The position numbers were made by a program, and so were the translations under genes. DNA of 39,863 bases from Rhizoclosmatium globosum (lineage: Eukaryota; Chytridiomycota; Chytridiomycetes; Chytridiales; Chytriomycetaceae), in NCBI GenBank assembly GCA_002104985.1, contig MCGO01000286.1, forward strand, positions 1 through 39,863. Direction: 5' to 3'. The first letter of the stretch is position 1. Each line of letters begins with the position of its first letter. Positions 1 through 9,832 of this stretch are shown here, piece after piece. The notes under the pieces were generated by a model, which worked only from the letters and a program-made list of their open reading frames with translations, was not told where the DNA came from and searched no databases.

Positions 1-293
1 GCTTGACAGCCCTGTTTTATAGTTATTATAGCATAATTAGCTTGATAAAAATGCAGATTGAAAGGAGAGGACCGACCTTCTCCTGACACTTCACCGCTGA
101 GCTTCGGCCCTTCCTCGCAGCCACAGCCTTTCTCACACGCCCAATATTGATGTTTCCACTCAAATGCGGACACTTTTTGGCCAGAGAAACCTCGTTCGAT
201 TCGGTGATTCAAAGTCAAGTTCCAGTTCAGAACCCATTATCCAATTTTGTTTGTTACTTTTTCTATCGATTTAATTCATTTTAAATCCATTTG
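1..293. other. Upstream non-coding stretch
   Basis: I see no coding signal in this leading stretch on either strand. It would hold the promoter and 5' leader of the ALG1-type gene whose first ATG is at 294. Any gene further left is outside the window. Confidence 0.4.
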
Positions 294-2111
294 ATGTATC
301 TGATTCTAGTAACTCTGTTCCTTGTCTCACTCTTTGGATTGAGGATATTGATAAGGAAAAGGGAGGCGTGTTCACTTTGGTGTCCTTGTTCTCGGTGATG
401 TTGGCCACTCGCCTCGAATCAACTTGCACGCACTTTCGATGGCGAACAAGTTGTTGAATTTGAACAAGGCGAAAAGAGAAGGCCCAAAGGATGCAAATGG
501 TTTGAATACTGTGTACCTTGTTACTACGGGAGAGTGTATCTTACTTTGTCCTTGTTCACAGGCATTACCCACCTTACTCACTTGATTGGATACAAAGGGA
601 GCAAAGTAGCCGATGCTCTCACATCGCATCCTCTTTTGCGGATCCACTCTATTGCTCCTCCGTCAAAAATCATTGCTTCAAATCCAGTCGTCTTTCTTTT
701 CAAAGCTGCATTCAGAGTCATCACTCAATTAATTGTGCCTCATTAGTCTCTTGTTCTTTGAGTTGCCACAATTGGATGTTTTGATTGTGCAGGTTCGTGT
801 TGATTGCTTCTTCAACCCGATTCCGCTTGGAAACGTATCAGCGATGCGAACTTGTGTGGCATGGAACAAGATCAAACACGATCTTAATTCATGGAGATGC
901 GAAGCATGGTTGATGGATGCAAAATCTTGAATGACTGATGAGAAGGAATCTGGAGAATCTGGAGGATAACATCAACAAAGCAACTCGTGAAAGCGACATC
1001 AAGCAAAGCGGAATTATAGATATTAGAGACGGAAAGGCATGGTGTAGTAACATTTGCTCAGAATCCACCAGCTATTCCGACACTCATAATTGCACAACTC
1101 CTCCGGCTTCTACGAGGAACAAAACTCATTATTGACTGGCATAATTTTGGATTCTCCATTATGGCTCTTGGAAAGGGTGAATCCAACAAGATTTTAAACT
1201 TGCAAAATGGTACTTTCTTTTATGGACACAAGATGATATACTAACCATAAATAGGTACGAAATAACATTCGGTCGATACGCTGATGCCCACCTCTGCGTG
1301 ACAAAAGCAATGGCACATCACCTCAAAACCGTATTCCATGTCAAAGGCCCCGTCATCGTCCTTTACGATCGTGCACCATCCCACTTTCACCGCCTTACTC
1401 TACCCGATTCCCATGAATTCCTCTCCCAAATGCAATCACACCTACAAACACATTCGACTATCGCACTCCAACATCAACATCCCCACCATACCCCCAACAA
1501 ACCCTCCTCACAACAAAACTCACACCCACATCCAACCCGACCCTCACTTCAAACCGCCCTGCTTTAATCGTATCCACACATCATGGACCCCCGACGAAGA
1601 CTTCTCCATCCTCCTCGACGCATTAGTCCACTACGACACCCACGCAACACCCAGACACAAAAACCTCGTCATAGTCGTAACAGGAAAAGGCCCCCTTAAA
1701 GCACACTACCTCTCCAAAATCCCGTCCCTCAACCTCTCCCCGCGCGTTAAAGTTTGACAGCCTGGCTCGCAGTCGAAGACTACCCGAAACTCCTTGGTGC
1801 CGCGGATCTGGGTGTGTGTCTGCACACGTCGTCGTCCGGGTTGGATTACCGATGAAGGTTGTGGATATGTTTGGGTGTGGACTTCCTGTTGCTGCTGTCA
1901 CGTATCCGTGTTTGGCGGAGGAGATGGTTGTGGATGGGGTGAATGGGGTGTTGGTGCGGGATGGAGTCGGGCTTGGGGGTGTTTTGTTGAGGTTGTTTGA
2001 TGGGAAGAGTGGAGAGGAAGAGGTTGAGAAGTTGAGGAAGGGAACGGAACCGTTTCAGAGGAGAGGTGGGATGAGAATTGGGAAAGGTGTGTTGGTGGGT
2101 TGGTTATTTGA
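294..2111 (+). CDS. ALG1: ALG1-type beta-1,4-mannosyltransferase, frame broken several times
   Basis: ALG1 adds the first mannose to chitobiosyl-PP-dolichol on the cytosolic face of the ER, early in N-glycan synthesis. The ATG at 294 opens a hydrophobic anchor ([15 protein letters not shown]), as in the family. Downstream, family blocks appear in order: [19 protein letters not shown] (about 380-440), [126 protein letters not shown] and C-terminal RWDENWER, stop at 2109-2111. Introns: 793-1061 (joins VQ to NPPAIP) and about 1210-1254 with branch point TACTAAC; a further intron probably ends at 561, donor unresolved. At least five one-base shifts (near 365, 735, 1190, 1575, 1755, 1848, 2070) separate the blocks; several are repaired by one base in a homopolymer. 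Identity is firm; whether it is functional is open. Confidence 0.85.
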
Positions 2112-2330
2112 ATACATTGAGATGACGGGGTGGCTTAGTACTCCGTTTATTTGCGAATGGTTTATGATGAAATGACCAAAAGATTATTTCATTCAAGAAA
2201 ATCATGACAAATGAACAGGGTCGAGACTCGGATAAGCCATCAAACACGTGTTGGCGCGTGCTCTCTACTCGTTTCTTCACAAATTGGTTCACAAAACCCC
2301 ACTCAATCCACCAACACACCCAAGAGCCAA

Positions 2331-3252
2331 ATGCCTTCCACTTCATCGACGGTAGTGACATCCAATCCATTTGGTGAAACAGGATCTCGCCTGTTCATGG
2401 TCCGTTTACATCCTCGAAGTGCCAATTTACATTCTGGGCCTCAACTCATACGTCATTTACCGCTTCCTCCGAAACAAACATAAACGATTCCATGAGTCCA
2501 GAATGAACAGGATCATCACGCTCCTCCTCTTCGCCTGCTTATCGTGGTCAGTGGTCTCCAACGCCCGGTACTTTGTCTGGCTCTTTCAAGGAAGCACAAA
2601 TATCGTGCATAACACAATCTTTGCATTTCTCAGCCCTGTCTGTCTCATCTCGATTCTGGAACGAACCTGATGCTCGCCATGGAACGCTTCTTTGTGATGC
2701 AGCAAAAGAAAGATCAAGATACGAAACCGTTCTTCTTGGTTGTGCTTGGTATCGTTGGTTTATATGTCGTTGTTATGCTTTGGATCTTTTCGACGTCTAC
2801 AAGCGATGATTCTGTGCTCCCAGATAGTCCACTACAAGCGAAAATTTGGATTTGGTCCACAGCCTTGTTCTATATTGCAACGATTATCTCGATTATATCC
2901 TTGTATGTTGTGACGTATCATCATACGCGCAAGGTTCTTCGCAAGTATATGCAAATGAACTCTGGATCCTACGAGAGTTCTTTGCTTCAAAAGAGGCGGT
3001 TCTTCAGATTGAGAAGAAGGTTCTCCTGTATTCCATTTTGTTTGGGTGTGTCGTTATTGCTTGTTACCTTCCAGAGCTGTTGATGAATGGGGTCATTGTC
3101 ATGAAACTGATTGATCCTTACACGCAACAGGATGTATTGGAAGTGTGGAAATGTGTTGCAAATGTTTTCCTTGCATGTGATGTTGTTTTAACGCCGTTGT
3201 TGTCTTGTTTGTTGGTCCGAAGGAAGTCAATGACGACGATGTTGAATTGTAG
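2331..3252 (+). CDS. Rhodopsin-like seven-helix receptor 1, frame broken
   Basis: First of four tandem paralogues predicted to span the membrane seven times. The N-terminus carries VVTSNPFG, shared as (V/I)(V/I)TSNP across the array. After frame correction it contains LMLAMERFFVMQQ (the D/ERY position at the end of helix 3), the extracellular loop STSDDSVLPD, ACYLPELLMNG (helix 6) and VWKCVANVFLACD (helix 7). Four shifts break it: one extra T near 2405, a missing G near 2656, a missing A near 2990 and a missing G near 3206. Each repair restores alignment with the intact fourth copy. No introns are needed. It ends at TAG 3250-3252. Ligand and G protein are unknown. Pseudogene or sequencing error cannot be told apart here. 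Confidence 0.7.
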
Positions 3253-3543
3253 CTTTGCGGAGGAACTTTCATTATGCGATTCATTTAGTATTTATCCTTA
3301 TTTTGAGTACATAAAGATTAATTTTGTAAGTATTTTATGTCATCTTACCAAGAACTTCAGAATTGAAATACGACCTCAGCTTTTCTCAACAGCTAAAGTA
3401 TCAACTTCAGAATTAACATAAATGGTTGACGATTTAACGTCTTAAGGCTTTCTCTGATAAACGAGGAGCATGCGTTTGGAAATAAGCTCAAATCACAACC
3501 TAAAGCCAAAATTTTCTTTGCTCATGGCATCCTTCATTACGCC

Positions 3544-4476
3544 ATGGACGCTGCTGGCAGCGGTGCCGTCGTAACATCCAATCCAAGCGGTATTACTGGT
3601 TCCAGACTATTCCTGGTCCGCTATGCCCTCGAACTGCCCATCTAGTGATCGGCTGCGTCCTGAACGTCTACGTCATCTACAAGTTCCTCCGCAACAACCG
3701 GAAGAACTACGAAGCGTCTCGCATGAACCGTATCATCACTTGCCTATTGGGAGCTTGCCTGGCTTGGTCGGTCGTGTCCTGCATTCGTTATGCCAGTTGC
3801 TTGGAGAAGCTGGCAACAATTTAGTCTTGCTTACGATTGAAGCGTTTGTTGGGATGGTTTGTTTGGCTACGATCTTGTCGTTTAACGTTATGTTGGGACT
3901 AGAGCGATACTTTGTGATGCGCCAAAGAACGGATAAGGAAACACAGGGGTATTTTACGCTTGTTGGATTGATTCTTGGAGTCTATTCGTTCATTATGCTG
4001 GGTGTATACGCTACATCGTCCAGTAACGATTCAGTTCTTCCTGACAAAGAACTCCAAGCAAGTATTTGGATTTGGTCCACAGCCCTATACTATACAGCCA
4101 CAATCGTTGCAATCATTGCGCTCTACATCTCGACGTTTTTCACACCAGGAACGTCCTACGAATGCATATCCAAACGTATTCGACAAGCGCAGCTGAAATG
4201 TTGATTCGAAAAAGAGCCATTCTAGAAATTGAACGAAAAGTCTTATTTTATTCAATTTGTTTTGGATTTATCGTGGTTATTTGTTACCTTCCAGAGATCC
4301 TCATGAATGGAGTTGTGGTTGCTGGTTTGGTGAATCCTGACACACAAACGGATTTGTTGGAGATTTGGAAGTGTGTGGCCAACGTGTTTGTTGCGTGTGA
4401 TACGGTTGTTACTCCGTTGCTAGTTGTGTTTGTAGGTCCTAAAGAGGTGCGAGACGACTCCGCACTTGAGATGTGA
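3544..4476 (+). CDS. Rhodopsin-like seven-helix receptor 2, frame broken
   Basis: Second tandem receptor. Start chosen at ATG 3544 because it gives a short N-terminus followed by VVTSNPSGITGSRLF, matching the paralogues. Helix 3 ends in VMLGLERYFVMRQR, a good match to the E/DRY signature; ATSSSNDSVLPDKELQ forms the second extracellular loop; VICYLPEILMNG and IWKCVANVFVACD mark helices 6 and 7; it ends with FVGPKEVRDD. Three one-base losses interrupt it: TAC reads TA near 3643, TGG reads TG near 3796, and T6 reads T5 near 4140. Surrounding protein conservation is unbroken. Probably a plasma-membrane receptor; ligand unknown. Confidence 0.7.
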
Positions 4477-4644
4477 TATATAGAGCGTAATAAAATGAAT
4501 TTTAAAATTAAAGCGTATGACTTCAGCTTGAAAGATCACAAAACAAAGCCTCAAATCAAGGGTGCGTGTTGGGAGTTGGATCTCCACTGAAGAAACAAAT
4601 TTCAAAACCCCAGTTTCAACCTTTGCCGAAACAGCTCCAGCCAA

Positions 4645-5588
4645 ATGAACGATTCAGCAATGCAGTCGTTACGTCAAATCCAACTGGCATTACTGGTCAT
4701 CGCTTGTTCATTGTCAGATATACCCTCGAACTGCCACTGTACATAGTTGGATGCCTCCTCAACACCTTCATCCTTCATTGCTTCTGAGGAACAATCGCTC
4801 ACGGTTCCGAGAGTCGAGACTGAATCGGATAATAACCATGCTGCTCTTTGCCTGTCTGTGTTGGAGCATCATCTCCTGCCTGAGGTACTTCAGCTGGCTC
4901 GGGCCTGCCGGCGATGTTAGTCACAGCATAGCACTTCTCACAATGGAAGCACTTATTGGCACAATATGTCTTGTCGCAATCTTGGGCTTCAACTTGATGC
5001 TTGCGATGGAACGATACTTTTGTGATGCGCCAACGATCTGACAATGACACCAAAGTGTACTTTCCAGTTGTGGGTGGACTATTAGGCGTCTATGCTTGCA
5101 TTATAGTCTGGGTCTTTTCAACAGCGTCGAGTACCGATTCCGTTCTTCCCGATCAAGAACTTCAAGCCAGAGTTTGGCTTTGGGCCACCGCTTTCTACTA
5201 TATTACCACGATTCTGGCAATTATATCGTTGTATACCACAACGTTTCTACATACCCGTAAAGTCCTTCGTATGTATCTGGAAATGCATCCCAGTTCTGCT
5301 CAACAGCTGATTCAGAACCAAGCGCTATTTAGGATTGAGCGAAAAGTATTGCTTTATTCTGTGTGTTTTGGACTGGTGGTGATTGTATGCTACTTACCGG
5401 AGATTCTTCTGAACGCCGTCATTATTGTGGGACTCCTGGACCCTAACAAGCAATTAGACGATATTGAAGTGTGGAAATGCGTGGCGAATGTGTTTGTTGC
5501 GTGCGACATGGTTATCACACCGCTTCTGGTGATGTATGTCGGTCCGAAAAATGAACCAGAAGCGAAGGTTGAAATGGAAAAGGCATGA
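4645..5588 (+). CDS. Rhodopsin-like seven-helix receptor 3, frame broken
   Basis: Third tandem receptor. The clear N-terminal block AVVTSNPTGITGHRLF lies in a frame with no upstream ATG; the ATG at 4645 would need a one-base shift near 4661 to join it, so the start is uncertain. A base is missing near 4786 (TTCCTG reads TTCTG) and one T is extra near 5020. From there the frame is open to TGA 5586-5588: VMRQRSDNDTKVYFPVV, TASSTDSVLPDQELQ, HTRKVLRMYLEM, VCYLPEILLNA, VWKCVANVFVACD, MYVGPKNEPE. An AATAAA-like signal follows at about 5630. Confidence 0.7.
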
Positions 5589-5889
5589 CTTGGCTCACAG
5601 CATTAATTTTTCATTTGTATAGATGCATAAAATAAATATGTTTGTTTTTTTTGATGTCTCCTACTCTTGATGCAGAACGACTCGAACTTTTAAGGTAAGT
5701 ATAAGTTTAGCAATGATAATGAATAATATCAGAATAATATTACTAGATTGCCCTGAATTTGGGGTTAAGGCACGACCTTACATGTTGAGGAGTAAAGTTA
5801 ACGTAAATTGGCCAATCTCCCTTCTTATTTGATCACTCACAGAAAGAGCTTCCTTCCCCGCTCAATTGCTGATCCTCAACCAATCAATC

Positions 5890-6810
5890 ATGAACTCGAC
5901 TGACGTCATAACATCCAATCCGACAAGAGTCACTCCACAGCGCTTGTTCATTGTCCGATACACATTGGAAGTTCCCATATACGTCATAGGACTCTTCCTC
6001 AATTCTTATGTTGCATATATGTTCTTACGGAATGATCGGAATCGGTTTCGGGAGTCTCGGTTGAACAGGATCATAACATACCTTGTTGGCGCATGCCTCT
6101 TATGGTCTGCTGTTTCCTGCTTCAGATACTTTGAATGGCTTGTAGATGGCGGAATGAGCACTACTTTGAACACAATTTATGCACTTCTGGCTCCGATTTG
6201 TCTTGTGTCTATATTGGGCCTCAACTTGATGCTTGCGATGGAGCGGTTTTTCGTCATGCGACAACGATCTGATATTGATACGAAAACGTATTTTTGGGTG
6301 GTTGCTGCTGCGTTTGGTGTTTATGCTGGTATCATACTCTGGGTGTTTGCGACGTCATCAAGTGACGATTCTGTTCTTCCCAACAACGAATTACAAGCGA
6401 CAGTTTGGATCTGGTCTACCGCTGTATATTACATTACTGTGATTGTCGCAATCATAACGCTGTATATTTCAACCTTCTTGCATACCCGAAAAATTCTTCG
6501 AATGTATCGCCGGACTCAACCAAGTTCGGCAAAAGATGTTGTACAGAATCAAGCTCTTTTTCAAATTGAACGGAAAGTGCTGTTTTATTCCGTATGCTTC
6601 GGGCTTGTTGTCATTGTTTGCTACCTCCCTGAAATACTTATGAACGGGTGCATCATTGTCCGAATTATTGATCCACATACCCAAGGGGACTTGATAGAGG
6701 TTTGGAAGTGTGTGGCGAATGTTTTTGTGGCATGCGACAGTGTTATTACCCCGCTTTTGGTGCTGTTTGTTGGACCGAAAGACCAGCGACATGACGAAGA
6801 GAATTTGTAA
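5890..6810 (+). CDS. Rhodopsin-like seven-helix receptor 4, intact
   Basis: Reference member of the receptor array: one open exon of 306 residues. Seven hydrophobic helices fall near residues 24-46, 61-84, 93-124, 133-156, 172-200, 228-255 and 272-295. Class A features seen: FLNSY in helix 1 (N1.50-like), AMERF at the cytosolic end of helix 3 (E/DRY), CYLPE in helix 6 (the conserved proline) and DSVITPLL in helix 7 in place of (N/D)PxxY. A D2.50 equivalent in helix 2 and a helix-5 proline are not evident. The third inner loop is basic (HTRKILRMYRRTQ). N2 is in an NST glycosylation sequon. ATG 5890 is used because the paralogues begin similarly; the open frame upstream has no other ATG. The family match is motif-level; ligand and coupling are unknown. 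Confidence 0.8.
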   Translation: MNSTDVITSNPTRVTPQRLFIVRYTLEVPIYVIGLFLNSYVAYMFLRNDRNRFRESRLNRIITYLVGACLLWSAVSCFRYFEWLVDGGMSTTLNTIYALLAPICLVSILGLNLMLAMERFFVMRQRSDIDTKTYFWVVAAAFGVYAGIILWVFATSSSDDSVLPNNELQATVWIWSTAVYYITVIVAIITLYISTFLHTRKILRMYRRTQPSSAKDVVQNQALFQIERKVLFYSVCFGLVVIVCYLPEILMNGCIIVRIIDPHTQGDLIEVWKCVANVFVACDSVITPLLVLFVGPKDQRHDEENL

Positions 6811-7213
6811 ACCAGATGGCAGGTTTCGTGTATAGACTCATTTACCATAGATAATAAACCATGATATATGTAAAATTAAGCAATACTCTTTTTCTTTCAG
6901 GTGTTGGTTCCGTCAATGACGTCACTACGGATATTCCACTGCAGGCAACAAAACAGCTGCAGGATAAGCTTTGTATCGAACTCTATTTTCTATCACGTGT
7001 ATTTAGACTTTTGTCGTTTGCAACCCAATCTCAAGTTGCAACCGGCTAACCACATCACCGCCAAACAGAACCTATCTTCTGCTTCTCCTAGAGATTAAAA
7101 TAAAGCATCCATTGAACATTTAGCAGGTAAGAAAGGGGGAGAGAGCAGAAGCGCGCAGAAGAAAGAGAGACAAAACGTCCAATGACTAAAAATAGACGCC
7201 GCCGCCAAAAGTG
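6811..7213. other. Intergenic stretch between receptor 4 and the tRNA
   Basis: No convincing gene. It holds the receptor 4 3' end, a lone TGACGTCA palindrome at 6917-6924 with no gene start nearby, and a purine-rich run (about 7125-7170) that flanks the tRNA on its 3' side. Confidence 0.4.
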
Positions 7214-7285
7214 CTCCCAGACGGGGAATTGAACCCCGGTCGCCGCCGTGAGAGGGCGGAATCTTGGCCACTAGACGATCTAGGA
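7214..7285 (-). tRNA. tRNA-Glu (anticodon CTC)
   Basis: Read on the minus strand, 72 nt fold into a full cloverleaf. The acceptor stem TCCTAGA pairs with TCTGGGA (one T-G pair), with discriminator G. The D arm is GTCT...AGAT. The anticodon stem CCGCC/GGCGG encloses loop CTCTCAC, giving anticodon CTC, which reads GAG (Glu). The T arm is CGGGG-TTCAATT-CCCCG. There is no intron and no encoded CCA, as expected for a eukaryotic nuclear tRNA. The A and B box regions are present inside the gene. Confidence 0.95.
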
Positions 7286-8279
7286 GGTTGCTTACCGTGA
7301 GTGTTGCGTCACTATAAAGCTTAAGCAAAACTACATCTTTTACCATACCTCAAACCTCCAAATGACGTAGAACATGCTTTAATAGGATGCAATAGTATGT
7401 GGTTGTGAATTTAGGGCCGGCGGTCGGCCAGGAGCTACATAAAGGCCTCATTCGTATCACCAAACTGAGACACAGTTACTGTATTTCTCCAGAATGAAGC
7501 AACTAAAAAAGAAATGAAACCACTTCCTCCAAAACCCCCATTCCATCGTCGAAACGGCAGTAATAGAAGCCAAGTGGTTGTCAAACGACCCACCCGGCTC
7601 CAAATAAACTACCACCAGTATTAAAAAATAAAACTAAGAAACTCGATAACCTTCAACCAAAACCAACAGCACACACTCCATTCATGCTTGTCTAGAAGCT
7701 TTTTTTTTGTTGCTTGAGAAAGGGAACGAATGTTGGTTTGAGACGTAGTGTTGGAATGACATTCAGTGGGAGTAGAGAGCAGACTCGGAGCGAAGGACTC
7801 TTGGAAGGTTCCAGGAGAGAATGGGGCCATCTTGTCTTGGAGTCCGAGACTTGGAGTTTGGTCGGCAGACCAAGAAGAGAGCTTTTTGGTTCGAGAAAAA
7901 AGGAGCGCGCGAATATTTATACCTCTTGGTGGCGAAGAGTCAAAACAAACAAGAGTCATTTGGACACTGTGATTATGTGGTTAAGTTTTGTGAAGAAAAA
8001 AGGAATAGAGGTACTTTCTTCATTTTGGAAAATCTCTGTAAACAGTTTAGACAAAACCGTAGACAAACCCGTAGACAAACTAGACAATTAGACAAACTTT
8101 GACAAAGGCAAGAGTATGGTATGTGGGGTTGATTGTGCCTTTCAAATGGATGAAAGGGAGTCAATATTGAAGCTCTCTGCGTCTTCAACCTACTACTCAA
8201 ACGAATATTCAGTCATTATTTTGACACATACTTGACTATATCGAAGTTTATTTACAAATGATTAAAAAAGAAAGTAAGG
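7286..8279. other. About 1 kb without a recognisable gene
   Basis: Several overlapping open frames of 68-125 codons occur on both strands, but none has family motifs, a convincing composition or splice structure. The only structure I see is a 12-nt-period repeat at 8049-8107, listed separately. Confidence 0.4.
8049..8107. repeat. AGACAAA short tandem repeat
   Basis: AGACAAA recurs at 8049, 8061 and 8073, an exact 12-nt period with unit AGACAAACCCGT, followed by decayed copies at 8082 (AGACAAT), 8090 and about 8101. It lies in the non-coding stretch about 170 bp beyond the stop codon of the minus-strand gene at 8280-8648. A function is not evident. Confidence 0.8.
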
Positions 8280-8648
8280 TTATTCATCCTCCTTATATTC
8301 CGGTTGACCAAAGCAACAAGAGAAGAATGACCAGCATTTTGTAGCATATGCAACGTATTCTTCTCGTTGTTGCGCTTGACCACTTAGGAGTGCTGTTGAT
8401 TCAGATTGAACCACTTGAGGCTCATCATCACTTTCGATTGTTTCGGATTCAAGTAATGATTCGCCGTTTTGCTGGTTCCGACCTTCAACCTCAATCCAGT
8501 ACGATGGTGTGAGTTGAGTTGAAGACGAAGTTGATGCCTGGACCTTTTCAAGTTTCTTTTCGAGGGAGAGAATGTGTTTTTCTGAGTCAGTGAGGATAGT
8601 CCACTGAGGAATCTGGGTTGTTGATTGAGTTGATTGAGGTTGTTCCAT
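8280..8648 (-). CDS. Small hypothetical protein with Cys-rich tail
   Basis: A 122-residue open frame that I do not recognise. The ATG at 8648 is preferred over in-frame positions further upstream because those would overlap the start region of the divergent neighbour at 8694. The protein is rich in Gln, Ser and Thr, has a short heptad-like stretch (ILSLEKKLEKVQ), an acidic middle (ETIESDDEPQ) and a C-terminal cluster KCWSFFSCCFGQPEY. Neighbouring cysteines beside aromatic residues could be palmitoylated, which would tether it to a membrane; that is inference. It has no signal peptide and no clear membrane helix. Confidence 0.5.
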   Translation of the reverse strand: MEQPQSTQSTTQIPQWTILTDSEKHILSLEKKLEKVQASTSSSTQLTPSYWIEVEGRNQQNGESLLESETIESDDEPQVVQSESTALLSGQAQQREEYVAYATKCWSFFSCCFGQPEYKEDE

Positions 8649-8693
8649 TTTCAATTGATCTCTTTTTCTACTCACCCAAAAGAAACAAAACAA
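8649..8693. promoter_or_regulatory. Very short bidirectional promoter
   Basis: Only 45 bp separate the start codons of the minus-strand small gene (8648) and the plus-strand gene (8694). If both starts are right, the 5' leaders overlap or each promoter lies inside the other gene's first exon. Confidence 0.4.
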
Positions 8694-9808
8694 ATGACTA
8701 CCAACACTACCAACTTGACTAAACTTGCAACCCTCGCATCCAAGCACTGGATCGACCACTTTTCAACATCAAAACTTGTCCATTCAAAAACCGGAATCAA
8801 AGTGCACATTCTCGGATCGGCAACCTTGAATCATAGTCCTTTTTCAATGCATCCATCAATACCCTGAACCATCTGAAACCTTCATTGTGGCTCTGTCTTC
8901 GCCGGCTTCAATCGCTGATTCACTATCACAATCGCAATGTTCTTGCGAGAGATCGGCTTCGAATTCAAACAAACTGGTTCCACTTGTCGCAGAAGCGGCT
9001 GCATCTGCTTACTCAGCCTCTGCAAAGGCTAAACTGGAATTTATTCATAACAAGGACTTGGATACGCGGAAGAAATGGCGAAATCTGCTGCCCTTGTAAA
9101 ACAGAGAACAGAACAGACTCACCAAGACCATGTTCAAATCCTCAGTTGAATGATAATGATTCAGGTCCGTCGTTGGATGTACAGAAAGCGTCCATCCAAG
9201 ACGCCAACCTGGTTCTCCAAGAACGACTCACTCATCTCTTTGAATCACATGATATTTCTCAAGATCGTTTGCGCCAATTGAAGCAAGATGCGTGGGAATT
9301 GGACGAATCTGGGAATTCTCGGAATATTGATGTTCAGTCGTTGATTATGGGTCCAGTATTTTACAGGGAGTATAATGCAATCTTGAATTCTTGGGTTAAG
9401 GAGTTTCCTGCTGCCACTGCAAGTTCGGGGTTTTTGGTATGTTTGAAGAGATTTGATGAGGAAGTGTGAAGGAGAGGAGGTGAAGACAAAAATATTGCAA
9501 AGGACGAGAATATGACTATCGAATTCGATGGAGCCAAATTAAGTCGACTAGAAAGTGAGCGGCGAGCGCTGCGAACGATTATAACTGTAGCCCCTCTCAA
9601 TTCTGTGGAAACTGCCAATAATGAATCTAACGACTCTAAATACATAGATATGATCAGAAAGGCAAAGATTGATACCATCGTCGGTGGTTTGAACGTTGCC
9701 TGTTTGAAGGCGTTGAGGGATGGTCAGTCTGACAGACCCATCGCAGTTGTGGTTGACAGGAAACTTGTTGACGGTGTCGAGGACGCATTTAATAAGACAT
9801 CAAAGTAA
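8694..9808 (+). CDS. Unknown protein, faintly TraB-like, frame broken
   Basis: The ATG at 8694 begins MTTNTTNLTKLATLASKHW. A stretch KVHILGSATLNHSPF followed by LKPSFVALSSPAS resembles the first strand-helix unit of TraB/PrgY-type domains (an LGTAH.S block and then a KPD.V block), and the C-terminal RPIAVVVDRKLVDGVEDAF sits where that family has a VAVVG.GH..GI block. Both matches are loose and key histidines are absent. Shifts near 8843, 8882 and 9063 break the frame. Two introns are plausible: about 9097-9148 and 9437-9502 (GTATGT donor, 66 nt, which removes the in-frame TGA at 9467). It ends 25 bp from the convergent KAS gene. Treat the function as unknown. Confidence 0.45.
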
Positions 9809-9832
9809 ATAAAGGCTTTTACTATCATGTAA

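Noticed and set aside
2331..6810. Receptors as opsins, because of a conserved Lys in helix 7 (VWKCVANVF)
   Set aside because: Counting back from the TPLL position, the opsin retinal-lysine site is Ala; the conserved Lys is seven residues further up, so there is no support for retinal binding.
6917..6924. TGACGTCA CRE-like palindrome
   Set aside because: Single site with no gene start close by; another copy near 5900 lies inside coding sequence. Likely chance.
7490..8100. Overlapping open frames of 68-125 codons on both strands
   Set aside because: No family motifs, no conserved start or splice context, and composition typical of chance frames.
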